Positions 7,825-16,042 of a stretch of 45,078 nucleotides of DNA are shown here, piece after piece. The notes under the pieces were generated by a model, which had not been told where the DNA came from, made no database searches, and worked only from the letters and a program-made list of their open reading frames with translations. Origin of the DNA: Chromobacterium haemolyticum DSM 19808 (GTDB lineage: Bacteria; Pseudomonadota; Gammaproteobacteria; Burkholderiales; Chromobacteriaceae); contig NZ_JONK01000037.1 of NCBI RefSeq assembly GCF_000711885.1, positions 1 to 45,078 on the forward strand. Reading direction: 5' to 3'. Both the position numbers and the translations under genes were made by a program. Each line of letters starts with the position of its first letter. Positions within the stretch are counted from its first letter, which is position 1.

Positions 7825-7949
7825 ACTCTCGTTGTGCGTCTCACAAAAAATAGAACACTATAGGTGGCAATGCCACATTGTGAGATGTTAACAGAATGCG
7901 CCGATAAGACCACCATTCTTGTGGTTAACAGACATCAGGCGTCGTTTCA
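7825..7949. promoter_or_regulatory. Divergent promoter region with operator-like repeats
   Basis: The intergenic region between the leftward cysteine-rich gene and the rightward XRE regulator holds several symmetric sequences. These are an inverted pair TCTCACAA / TTGTGAGA about 40 bp apart, the palindrome TGGCAATGCCA, a direct repeat GTTAACAGA at 7887-7895 and 7924-7932, and ACCAC-N7-GTGGT. They are plausible binding sites for the XRE protein, but this is inference. Confidence 0.35.
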
Positions 7950-8306
7950 GTGACTGGACAGAATGAGAGGGAATTTGCCAGAAGTCTTGGGCGATCAATT
8001 GCAGATGCAAGGCGTGCAAAAGGGCTGACGCAAGAGAAGTTGGCAGACGTTATCGGTGTGGAGCAGGAGAGCATCAGTCGGCTAGAGCGAGGGGTAACGT
8101 TACCTTCCTTATCGCGGTTAATGCACATCGCGGATGTCTTAGCGGTACCTATTGCCAGCTTGATCCGCTCCAGTTCTGGAAGGTCTGTCGATCAGGCCCA
8201 AGACTTAGTGGAAAAATTGAATGAACTCAGCGGGGAGGATCGGGCTTGGGTGCGCCGCTGGGTCGACGAAATATGTAGCAAGTTGGCTTTACAAAATAAG
8301 AAGTAG
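7950..8306 (+). CDS. XRE-family transcriptional regulator
   Basis: A 118-residue protein with an N-terminal lambda-repressor-like helix-turn-helix (about residues 13-70: 'LGRSIADARRAKGLTQEKLA', 'GVEQESISRLERG', 'LPSLSRLMHIADVLAVP') and a short C-terminal helical tail. It likely represses its own promoter and perhaps the divergent cysteine-rich/YD-repeat gene pair. The start is GTG at 7950; its ribosome site is weak. Confidence 0.8.
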   Translation: MTGQNEREFARSLGRSIADARRAKGLTQEKLADVIGVEQESISRLERGVTLPSLSRLMHIADVLAVPIASLIRSSSGRSVDQAQDLVEKLNELSGEDRAWVRRWVDEICSKLALQNKK

Positions 8307-8499
8307 CCGTCGTATGAGAATACCGGTTGCTTGGCCTTGGCAAGACTGGGGCAGCAACGACTTACAAAGCAGTCAGCCACCGACCATTGCGTGCCCGCCT
8401 GCACAACGAAGTCGTCAACTGTAGGGTAGGATTGCCTACAGTAGCCGGGGCGATTTGGTGGGTAGGGCAATGCTGCTTGTCGTCACTACTGTCAGGAGG

Positions 8500-8512
8500 A
8501 TACTCTGTGTAA
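8500..8512 (+). repeat. Left 13-bp terminal inverted repeat of the candidate SE
   Basis: ATACTCTGTGTAA, 13 bases left of the srap stop codon, is the exact reverse complement of 13933-13945. Both copies point inward to the four-gene operon. Confidence 0.6.
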
Positions 8513-8525
8513 ATTGGAATCAGCC

Positions 8526-9017
8526 TCAGGAGTTTTTACCTTTCCTCTGCTTATGCTGGCTGTTTTTCAAAAGCGGGTCTGTCTGTTGGCGGGATGGGGG
8601 AGTGAGGGGGTGCTCCAATTGCTCTTGAGTAACACCATAACGAATAGCATTGCCTAAATAACACAATAGCAGCTCATCGTATTCATGCAACCTGGCTTGC
8701 AGTTCTTCATTTTCATTCTTCAATTGCTCCAACTTCTGCTCAAGCACAATGTGCTCTGGTAGGCGCTGTGGAGGTTTTTTTCCGGTTTTGAGTTGAGAAC
8801 GACAGGCCGCAATCTTATTTTCATACGCCTGCTTGATCTGTGGATGTGACTGAAGAGTTTGTCGGCTCCATTGGTGATGTAACTCCTGCGCGACAAGGCT
8901 AACTATTTTTTCCCATGTCGGCGGAGTTGGGTTTGCCCACTCTTTAATCAGGGTGGCAATGTGCAATATTTGTCGTTCGGTCAAGTGTCGTCGCTGAGCA
9001 GACTTTCGAAGCGGCAT
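8526..9017 (-). CDS. srap: Small recombination auxiliary protein (Srap-like)
   Basis: A 163-residue basic protein, last gene of the recombinase operon, starting 2 bases after the intB stop codon. The N-terminal half looks like a helix-turn-helix (LTERQILHIATLIKEW ... WSRQTLQSHPQIKQAYENKI). It is followed by a coiled coil (HIVLEQKLEQLKNENEELQA) and a polar, lysine-rich tail. The layout is like TnpC of Tn554-type elements and Srap of SEs, accessory factors for recombination that have no catalytic motif of their own. Assignment is by position and architecture. Confidence 0.65.
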   Translation of the reverse strand: MPLRKSAQRRHLTERQILHIATLIKEWANPTPPTWEKIVSLVAQELHHQWSRQTLQSHPQIKQAYENKIAACRSQLKTGKKPPQRLPEHIVLEQKLEQLKNENEELQARLHEYDELLLCYLGNAIRYGVTQEQLEHPLTPPSRQQTDPLLKNSQHKQRKGKNS

Positions 9018-9019
9018 GT

Positions 9020-11047
9020 TTATTCCGTTTCTACTGAAATAGAAGGTTTTGGATCGCCTAAATGAATTAGCGTGCCGTCCGGTATATTTTGATCGTTATG
9101 CAAGTTAATGATGGTATCCAGTCGGCTAAGTGCAATTTTTTGGTGCTCAAGCCAATTATTTACTCCGTAGGCCTGTACTTCCTCTGCAGACTCCGCCAGA
9201 TTTAGCAGTACTTCTGTATCCTGTTTCAGGGCAAGGGCACGAATCTTCTGATCTTCATTTCCTTTGTCAACTAAGTGTTCATCACATGTCATGCAAGACC
9301 GATGCTTCGGGCAGGGGAGGGCTGACCAATCGTGTAGGCAAATCCCTAGATCGGTTACGTGTGCTGTAGTTGTCAATGAGCTGATAAATTCGTCACGTCT
9401 TACCGGGTCTTTAATGCGAATGATGGTGTCCTGCATTAATCCTTTTATTTCAATATTTTGTAGTTTATTATGAATGCTTGCTGCGAGTTGTACCCCGGTC
9501 ATGTGATTGTAGGCTGAATTTTGCCTGATATCCTTTCGGCCCATCCAGCGTGCGATTTCTAGCTGAGAGAGCCCCCCTTCGTTAGCCAAGGTATTCAGCC
9601 AGTGGCGAAACTGATGTGAGGTGACCATGAGTGGTTCACCATTTTTTTCGTAATAGCCTAATCTGTCAAAAATCGATAAGCCCATATTGCGACCCACGAT
9701 ATAGTCACTGATCTGTCCATCGGTTAGCAGTGTTGCCGTACCATTCAATGTTCCTCTTTGTGACCCCAGGAAATTAATGCCTACCACAAATAGACACTCA
9801 GACAGACCATAGTGCCCTTGTCCTTGCGGGAAAATATCTTGTTGCCCGGACTGCAAAGCGAGATAAAATTCTAAGTCGCTTTTAGCGATAGCTTGGATTA
9901 AGCGCTCTTTTCCTTGCTTTTTAACTAATGGTAGATTAGTTGTTTTGACGAACAGTCTGGCTGATGTATGATTTGCGAGGCCGACGATTTGTGCAACTTC
10001 ATCCATACTGAATAGAGAGCCGGGCGGCGTCGAATGCCATGGTTCAGGTAGCAAAGTTCTATTCGGATTGCTCGCGATAAACTGAGCGATGGCCCAAAAT
10101 GGTTCGGTAATGCGTTGAATGTCATTAATTGCCCGCTTGGCCACATCCACCATGACGGTTGGCAGCCATTTGGTTTGCGTCTCGGTGTGCCCCCCTTTTT
10201 CTGGGATGTAACGTATTCCACATCGCACTGCGAGTTTTCCGTTCTGGTCAAGCAGCGGGACGTTATTCGTATCCTTCAGTTGTTCTTCCCGCCAACATTC
10301 ACGGGGTATGGTCAACAATTCGTTGATGCGAAATCCTCCACAGACAAGCAGATCGATTGCTCGTTGACGCAACAGATCACGATCTTCCAAATCCTTTCTA
10401 TTGGAGATGTCCGCCAGGGCATTCATTACTTCTTCAGATGGTAGTTTGCGGTTGCGGTGTTCGTTAAATTCCTTGCCCACTCGAGCCCCGATGGCGCCAC
10501 TAGCGTCGCTATTGCGTGGCACCGGATTTTTCCAATCAATCCGTATAGGAACCAGGCGATGCTTGTCTAGTAGCTTGGCTATTTCCGAAAGTTTGATGCC
10601 AATGCGATAAGCTGAGGAGTGCTGCTCCGACTGCAAGCAACGGTTGATGGCGTTATCAAAGTCCGCAGGAACCAATGCCGTCGGTGTATTTCCTCTATCC
10701 CTTAGTGCCTCGAGCAGGTAGCGCTGGGCACGTATTGCGACCATATGATCCAATGTCGCCAATCCTTTTTTCGCATGGCTCTCCCGGTAGCAAATAAAAG
10801 ATTTCACGAATGAAGAAAAAGGCTCTGGAAATGGTTCCGCGTTTTTTGCTGTAGTTTTTGTGGCGAAATTGGCATTGAACCAAATTCGTTCAATCTTGCG
10901 ACCACTACTGGCTCGTGATTTTTTTGGCACTTCCCAGTACATGGCATCCCAATGGATTGGGCCAAAAGGAATATTGGAGCGGGAAGTGTCGATAAACTTT
11001 ACCAAGTTGAGCTCGGCCGCCTTATGCGCTGCTGTTTGAAATTTCAT
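9020..11047 (-). CDS. intB: Tyrosine recombinase IntB
   Basis: A 675-residue tyrosine recombinase, much longer than phage integrases (about 350-400), as is usual for IntB/TnpB-type enzymes. Catalytic features are visible: Arg in 'CGGFRINELLTIP', His-x-x-Arg in 'TSHQFRHWLNTLANEGG', and the nucleophile Tyr in 'QNSAYNHMTG'. A cysteine/histidine cluster ('CLHDWSALPCPKHRSCMTCD') towards the C-terminus looks like a zinc-binding element. It should cut and rejoin the element ends together with IntA. The ATG at 11047 overlaps the tfp stop codon (ATGA), so the two are probably translationally coupled. Confidence 0.85.
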   Translation of the reverse strand: MKFQTAAHKAAELNLVKFIDTSRSNIPFGPIHWDAMYWEVPKKSRASSGRKIERIWFNANFATKTTAKNAEPFPEPFSSFVKSFICYRESHAKKGLATLDHMVAIRAQRYLLEALRDRGNTPTALVPADFDNAINRCLQSEQHSSAYRIGIKLSEIAKLLDKHRLVPIRIDWKNPVPRNSDASGAIGARVGKEFNEHRNRKLPSEEVMNALADISNRKDLEDRDLLRQRAIDLLVCGGFRINELLTIPRECWREEQLKDTNNVPLLDQNGKLAVRCGIRYIPEKGGHTETQTKWLPTVMVDVAKRAINDIQRITEPFWAIAQFIASNPNRTLLPEPWHSTPPGSLFSMDEVAQIVGLANHTSARLFVKTTNLPLVKKQGKERLIQAIAKSDLEFYLALQSGQQDIFPQGQGHYGLSECLFVVGINFLGSQRGTLNGTATLLTDGQISDYIVGRNMGLSIFDRLGYYEKNGEPLMVTSHQFRHWLNTLANEGGLSQLEIARWMGRKDIRQNSAYNHMTGVQLAASIHNKLQNIEIKGLMQDTIIRIKDPVRRDEFISSLTTTAHVTDLGICLHDWSALPCPKHRSCMTCDEHLVDKGNEDQKIRALALKQDTEVLLNLAESAEEVQAYGVNNWLEHQKIALSRLDTIINLHNDQNIPDGTLIHLGDPKPSISVETE

Positions 11048-12639
11048 CGATCATCCTCCATGTTGCGGGACATTTGGCATTGCAGAACTACCTGAGCGAC
11101 AGCGCGAATGGTGGTGTCATGCATTTGAGTCATTTTTGGATCTGCACCACGTGAAAGATGCGCATCTCGATCAGCAATAAGCCAATCCAGTACTGCTTCA
11201 TGTGGTGCATCGTGCCAAGCTTGAAATTTAAAGCACGTATAGCAAGCGATGGGTGCCGATAAGCCGCAAAATCCAAAACTGCCACAGGTGCCGATGTTTT
11301 TCAATTGATGATCATTGTGGTCCAAGAATTTGATACGACTGGCGGGGTCATTGCCGCGGGGTGCTTCGCTTTCCGAGGGGATCAGCATGCCCATGAATGC
11401 CTGCGCCACAGGGGCTAATCGTAGCGCCAAGGCCTTGTCGAGGCGCACGACAACATCCGAACGTGTATTGAAATACACCATGACGTGCTGGAGGTCGGTG
11501 TGATCCAGTGCCTCGGCCAGCTCCATAGGGGAGGCCCCTTCCTGTACCAGTCGGGTTGCGAAGGTATAGCGCAAGCGGCGAGGGGTCAGGTGGAGTGGTC
11601 CTCCAGCTGCCGATTTGAGATCAAGAGTGGTTACGATAAGGTAGAGTGCATTATTGAACCATTGGTTATCTCTGCGATATGCATCGGATTCGAAGTCAGT
11701 GTCCAGAAGAGCCTCTTTAGGGACTTCACGTCGGAATAGCGACTGGGCAAAGCGAATTGGATTGTGCTCTAGCAAAGCCAATCGTCTAGCGCGGGTATTT
11801 TGCTCGATCAATTGCTCCAGTAACTGACCGATTTCCGGTACTAGCGAGCGGGTTTTGAAACCACTGCGCTCATTGACGTGGCCTTTCTTGATTCGTGGCA
11901 GGCGGAGCTCATAAATAAAGCTACCGTCAGCCTGCTTGGTTGTGAGCAAGTCCTCCTCGTTCAGGAGGATGAGATTTTTGGGATTTGTACCAAAAGCAAT
12001 AAACAGCCATGCTGCCGCAAGCAGCTCAATACTCAGTGTGGCGGTTTCACCAGCACGGTGCAGGTGTGCTATCAGGGCTTCTATTTCAACCTGACGCAGG
12101 GGGCCCTCATCGGGATCGTCGCGTAATACTGCCGCACCTTTCAGGTTGCCACCAATGGTGCGGTTCTCCAGTTCCGCTGCGACTTCTTCGTCGAATCCTT
12201 CGCATTGGGCATCGGTGCACCACAGATACCAACGACGGTATGCGTCTAGGTAATTAGAAACTGTTCCTAAAGAAACGGTTTCTCTCAAGTGCTTGTGCAG
12301 CACTTCAAATAATATAATGTCGTATTTCGTGGGGTCATTAATATTGGTGGCTGTATTACTTGCGGCAATGAAACATGCCTTTAGCCAATTGAATTGTCCA
12401 AAAACATAGCGTGGGTTGCTTCGGCGAATGAAATTTCGGAAGTACGCCTCAGTGGATATTAATATGGGGCCTTGCTGTAACGGCATTAGATCCCAGTTCA
12501 ACACTTCCATCGCACTCAACCGCCATTGTGTACCCGAGGTATCGATGCTTGCACCTGAAAGGGCAATGACCGCCGTCTGGTCATCGGCTTCCGATGAGGT
12601 ATCGGTGGAATTGAATGTAGATTGCATAGAGTGATTCAT
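11044..12639 (-). CDS. tfp: Tyrosine-recombinase-fold protein (Tfp-like), catalytically degenerate
   Basis: A 531-residue protein with the tyrosine recombinase fold. The box II region 'LTPRRLRYTFATRLVQEGAS' and the terminal 'LDHTDLQHVMVYFN' align with integrases and keep one Arg and the Tyr. However, the first His of His-x-x-Arg is replaced by Arg, and the box I Arg appears missing ('AFGTNPKNLILL'). It ends with a Cys cluster ('GTCGSFGFCGL', 'ACYTCFKF') that may bind zinc. It is therefore probably a structural partner of IntA and IntB rather than an active recombinase, as described for Tfp of SEs. The ATG at 12639 overlaps the intA stop codon (ATGA). Confidence 0.75.
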   Translation of the reverse strand: MNHSMQSTFNSTDTSSEADDQTAVIALSGASIDTSGTQWRLSAMEVLNWDLMPLQQGPILISTEAYFRNFIRRSNPRYVFGQFNWLKACFIAASNTATNINDPTKYDIILFEVLHKHLRETVSLGTVSNYLDAYRRWYLWCTDAQCEGFDEEVAAELENRTIGGNLKGAAVLRDDPDEGPLRQVEIEALIAHLHRAGETATLSIELLAAAWLFIAFGTNPKNLILLNEEDLLTTKQADGSFIYELRLPRIKKGHVNERSGFKTRSLVPEIGQLLEQLIEQNTRARRLALLEHNPIRFAQSLFRREVPKEALLDTDFESDAYRRDNQWFNNALYLIVTTLDLKSAAGGPLHLTPRRLRYTFATRLVQEGASPMELAEALDHTDLQHVMVYFNTRSDVVVRLDKALALRLAPVAQAFMGMLIPSESEAPRGNDPASRIKFLDHNDHQLKNIGTCGSFGFCGLSAPIACYTCFKFQAWHDAPHEAVLDWLIADRDAHLSRGADPKMTQMHDTTIRAVAQVVLQCQMSRNMEDDR

Positions 12640-13819
12640 TTCTTCCAACCCTTCTGCTGCATTCGCAATAGTTTCTTGTTGGCGGCATTCCGTATGGCGC
12701 GTCTGGCATAGCGGAGTGGCATCGTTGAAGCTGGGCTCCAGCCCATCGCATATTTTTGATCGCGCAGACTTATTTCTGGATCACCGCCTTCTTCCTCATT
12801 CAATTCGACCCAGCGATCGTTCCAGTCATGACGCAAAAGGTGATGGCACAGACCGGCCAGGATCGGATAATGGCGACGTAGCTTCTCAACGACTTTACGG
12901 AAACCGCGGCTGCCTAGCGGTTCGCCACGATTATTGACAAAGAGGTATGGATGCTTGGCTGCCGCAGGAAACTGCTGCCGATTTGCCCGGTGGCGCGTGA
13001 TCCATTCATCAAGCAAATCACGCAGCTTGGTATCAAGGAGTAGCAGGCGTCCGAAAGTCTTGGTTGCAGGTGCGGGGGTGCGGGGCTCTTCCGGATCATC
13101 GTGGCGGCGATGAATGGTGAGCGATGCTGGCTCGACACTGAAGTCCACATCCCTTGTCTTGAGTCCGAGCACTTCGCCGCCGCGTGGGCCAAGCTCAAAC
13201 TCGAGTTGCAACATCACGTAATTACGGAATTGGAGCTGCGGCTTGAAAGGGTTGTCACAACAGCCAGGCTCGATGACCCGTAAGAACAGTGCACGTTGCT
13301 CTGGCGTGAAGCCTAGGCGCTCTCCAGGGACGACTGAAGCATCTCGCCGTCGACGGTGCGTGCGCGCTGGAGAAAGCTCTGCAGGGCTCCCAATGCGGCA
13401 TCCCGGCGTGAGTCGTCAACGATCCGCGAAATGATGGGTTCGGGTACCCAGCGAATGTAATCGGTAGCCACCCGAAATCGTAGCGCTGCATAGCCAGGGC
13501 CGACTACGCGTAGTGTCCCAATCTTCTGCGTCCGGCGACAGTAATCGGATAGTGCTACCAACTCCTCCTGGCTTAGGAACTGACGTTTGGCTGCCCGTTC
13601 GTCGAGCTGGATACCATGCTTAGCAAAGAAAGTGTAAGCAAGGGCTAAGGCGGAGAGCCGTTGGCGGATGCTGCTGGCTTTCAGGCCCTTTGGCCGGAAC
13701 TGGGTCAGGACAAAACGGGTTGCGATGGGAACCGGTAGTCCGAGGGGGCTACCGGACACGAGCAGGGGGATGTGTTCACCGGACTGCATCCGCACTTCTC
13801 GAATGAAAAACGTGGTCAC
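12636..13819 (-). pseudogene. intA: Tyrosine recombinase IntA, frameshifted
   Basis: Two abutting reading frames together encode one recombinase of about 393 residues. The N-terminal SAM-like core-binding part (GTG at 13819, preceded by AGGAG) ends at a stop at 13313. The catalytic part continues one phase away with 'LGFTPEQRALFLRVIEPG'. It has Arg in 'GPRGGEVLGLK', His-x-x-Arg in 'HHLLRHDW' and Tyr in 'LRYARRA', and ends at 12636. The break sits in GGAGAGCGCC (about 13315-13324). Removing one GA dinucleotide restores an uninterrupted frame and makes the length (1,182) divisible by three. The simplest reading is a 2-bp duplication that inactivates the gene; a programmed shift or an assembly error remain possible. 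Confidence 0.8.
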
Positions 13820-13932
13820 CGCACTTCTCCTGACTCATCAGATGACAGGACTTTACGACAGCAGCACGGTTCCGGTGATGTGAATTATGGGCGTAAAGAA
13901 AAAGACCGGAAAAACCAAGTGCAATCTATTGA

Positions 13933-13945
13933 TTACACAGAGTAT
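13933..13945 (-). repeat. Right 13-bp terminal inverted repeat of the candidate SE
   Basis: TTACACAGAGTAT is the exact reverse complement of 8500-8512. It lies 114 bp upstream of the intA start and 37 bp from the ssb stop codon. A 9-bp direct repeat GGTTCCGGT (13868-13876 and 13975-13983) flanks it, the outer copy touching the ssb stop codon. Confidence 0.6.
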
Positions 13946-13982
13946 TTCCAGTCTAATTTAACAATCTAACATGTGGTTCCGG

Positions 13983-14456
13983 TTAGAACGGAATGTCGTC
14001 GTCCATATCGTCAAGCTGTTTGGGCGCCGGGCGCGGCTCTTGGCGACGGGGCGCGGCCGGGGCCTCCTGGCGCGGGGCCGGGGCGTTGTAGCCGTAGCCG
14101 TCGTCCATGCCGCCTCCGCTCATGCCGCCGCCGGAGCCGCCCATCTCATTGCGGCCGCCTTGCAGGCTCAGCTCGTTGACGCGCACGTCCGGGGACAGGC
14201 GCTTGTTGCCCTCCTTGTCCTGCCATTCGCGCAGGGTCAGTTGGCCGTAAACGGTAACCTGCTGGCCTTTGGCCAGGTAATTCTTCAGCGATTCACCGCG
14301 CTTGCCCCATACCTGGCAGCTGAACCAGTTGGTGCTCTTGCGCTCGCCAAAGCCGATGTCGCTGGCTACGCGGAACGACAGTACCGGCTCACCGCTGGGG
14401 GTGTAGCGCAGTTCGGCGTCGGCGGCCAGACGGCCGTCAAAGGTGATGCTGTTCAT
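13983..14456 (-). CDS. ssb: Single-stranded DNA-binding protein
   Basis: A 157-residue SSB. The N-terminal OB-fold (residues 1-105: 'MNSITFDGRLAADAELRYTP', 'NWFSCQVWGK', 'QQVTVYGQLTLREWQDKEG') is followed by a glycine/proline/glutamine-rich linker and the conserved acidic tip DDDIPF that recruits repair and replication proteins. It coats single-stranded DNA in replication, recombination and repair. First chromosomal gene to the right of the mobile region; it keeps an intact C-terminus, so integration next to it did not damage it. It lies 46 bp downstream of the yajR-like gene on the same strand, with uvrA divergent beyond that. Confidence 0.95.
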   Translation of the reverse strand: MNSITFDGRLAADAELRYTPSGEPVLSFRVASDIGFGERKSTNWFSCQVWGKRGESLKNYLAKGQQVTVYGQLTLREWQDKEGNKRLSPDVRVNELSLQGGRNEMGGSGGGMSGGGMDDGYGYNAPAPRQEAPAAPRRQEPRPAPKQLDDMDDDIPF

Positions 14457-14502
14457 CGATGTCTCCGAATAAAAATCTAAATATTTGGCCTGTCGCCGCG
14501 GC

Positions 14503-15864
14503 TCAGAAGGTGGCTCCGATCAGGCGCTGCACCGTCGCTTCATCCCACTGTTGCTGCGATACCTTCAGATAGGCCACGCGGTCTTCCAACACGACCACGG
14601 CTTCATGCACGCCGGCCACGCCGGCCAATTGGCGGGACAGGTCGCCGGCATCGCCCCGCCAGTCCTCGCCGATGTGAAACATCACCGAGCGCACCGGCTT
14701 GGGCGGCCGCATGGCCAGCGACCACAACAGCCAGGTCAGCATCAGCAGGCTGGTGAAGCCGAACACGCCGGCTGGGCCGAAGCGGGTGTACAACCAGCCG
14801 CCGGCCGCCGCGCCCAGGAACAGGCCAAGGGATTGGGCGGTATTATACACGCCAATCGCGGTTCCCTTGGCATCGGCCGGAGCGATCTTGGAAATCAATG
14901 AGGGGAGCGTGGCTTCCAGGATATTGAAGGCGATGAAATACAAACCCAGCCAGATCACGATCTGCCAGAAGCTGTCCAGCGCCATCGCCATGCCCATCTG
15001 TGCGGCGGCCATCAGCGCGATGGCGCCGACAAACACTTGCTTGAGCCTGGCTTTTTTCTCGCCGTAGATAATGGCCGGGACCATCAACAGGAAGCCGATT
15101 ACCGTAACAGGCAGGTACACCTGCCAGTGTTGGGTCTTGTCCAGGTGAGCGGTCTTGATCAGCGCGAAGGGAATGGTGACGAACATCGCCATCTGCGCCG
15201 CGTGCAGCGCGAAGATACCGTAGTTCAGCTGCAGCAGTTGCGGGTCTTTCAAGACCGCGGGCAGCCGCTTGGCGTTGGCTTCGGTGTCCGAGTGAAAACG
15301 CGAGCTGACCGGGTCCGGAATGATCAGCCACACGCCAATCAACGCCGCCAGCGACAGCGCGCCGGTGAGCGCGAAAATGCCGTTGACGCCGATGTACTTG
15401 GCCAGCAGAGGCCCCAGCACCAGGCTGGCGGCGAAGGTGGTGCCGATGGACATGCCTATCATCGCCATCGCCTTGGTGCGGTTTTCCTCGCGGGTCAGGT
15501 CCGCCAGCAGCGCGGTGATGGCGGCGGAAATGGCGCCGGCGCCCTGGATGACCCGGCCCACGGTCAGGGTGGCGATGTCGTGCGCGCCGGCGGCGACGAA
15601 GCTGCCCAGCGCAAACAGCAGCAAGCCGCCGTAAATCACTTTTTTGCGGCCTATCTTGTCGGACAGCATGCCCAGCGGCAGTTGCAGCAGGGCCTGGGTC
15701 AGGCCGTAACTGCCCAGCGCGATGCCGATCAGCGTGTGGTTGTTCGCGCCTTCCAGGGTTTGGGCGTACAGGGCGAATACCGGCAGGATCAGGAACATGC
15801 CCAGCATGCGCAGGGCGTAGATGCCGGCGAGGCCAAGGCTGGCCCGGAGTTCTGTTGCGTTCAT
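14503..15864 (-). CDS. yajR: MFS transporter of the YajR type
   Basis: A 453-residue major facilitator with 12 predicted membrane helices. Motif A is seen as 'GMLSDKIGRKKVI' between helices 2 and 3, and 'GRVIQGAGAISAAITALLAD' in helices 4-5. After helix 12 a soluble C-terminal domain of about 65 residues (from 'KPVRSVMFHIGED' to 'VQRLIGATF') matches the ferredoxin-like YAM domain of E. coli YajR (454 residues). It is a proton-driven exporter of unknown substrate in the inner membrane. It forms an operon with ssb and is divergent from uvrA. Confidence 0.8.
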   Translation of the reverse strand: MNATELRASLGLAGIYALRMLGMFLILPVFALYAQTLEGANNHTLIGIALGSYGLTQALLQLPLGMLSDKIGRKKVIYGGLLLFALGSFVAAGAHDIATLTVGRVIQGAGAISAAITALLADLTREENRTKAMAMIGMSIGTTFAASLVLGPLLAKYIGVNGIFALTGALSLAALIGVWLIIPDPVSSRFHSDTEANAKRLPAVLKDPQLLQLNYGIFALHAAQMAMFVTIPFALIKTAHLDKTQHWQVYLPVTVIGFLLMVPAIIYGEKKARLKQVFVGAIALMAAAQMGMAMALDSFWQIVIWLGLYFIAFNILEATLPSLISKIAPADAKGTAIGVYNTAQSLGLFLGAAAGGWLYTRFGPAGVFGFTSLLMLTWLLWSLAMRPPKPVRSVMFHIGEDWRGDAGDLSRQLAGVAGVHEAVVVLEDRVAYLKVSQQQWDEATVQRLIGATF

Positions 15865-15983
15865 TCTTGTGTGCGTCGTTTGTGTTGCTGGCGGGCTGCG
15901 GCCTGAGGGCCGCGCCCCATGGTTCTAGTAACGGTCCGGCGCCGTTCCGGATGACGCCGCGCGTTAAAGATCTGGTGGAGTCA

Positions 15984-15996
15984 GACTTGCCAAGTC
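15984..15996. promoter_or_regulatory. 13-bp palindrome in the yajR-uvrA divergent region
   Basis: GACTTG-C-CAAGTC is a perfect palindrome, 46 bp upstream of the uvrA ATG and directly before an AT-rich TATATTAA that could be a -10 region. It is a possible operator. It does not fit the CTGT-N8-ACAG LexA pattern. Confidence 0.3.
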
Positions 15997-16042
15997 AGGT
16001 ATATTAACAGGTTCCCTGACCGACGGTGAGTTACGCTCCAAT

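Larger units (their letters stand above)
8500..13945 (-). mobile_element. Probable strand-biased circularizing integrative element (SE) core, apparently without cargo
   Basis: Four leftward genes overlap or nearly touch and match in order, size and type the intA-tfp-intB-srap operon that defines SEs: a frameshifted tyrosine recombinase (about 393 residues), a recombinase-fold protein with degenerate catalytic residues (531), a second tyrosine recombinase (675) and a small coiled-coil protein (163). A perfect 13-bp inverted repeat lies outside both ends of this operon and defines a 5,446-bp candidate element beside ssb. Tn554-type tnpABC and Gamma-Mobile-Trio elements are related alternatives, but they lack the four-gene order. 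Boundaries are inferred, not proven. Confidence 0.65.

Noticed and set aside
8526-13819. Tn554-type (tnpABC) or Gamma-Mobile-Trio element
   Set aside because: Related in using multiple recombinases and a small helper, but this operon has three recombinase-fold genes plus the helper, with the middle one catalytically degenerate, which fits the SE order intA-tfp-intB-srap better. Kept as an alternative.
15865-16042. LexA box before uvrA
   Set aside because: No CTGT-N8-ACAG match was found; only CTG-N7-CAG (CTGGTGGAGTCAG), which has the wrong spacing.
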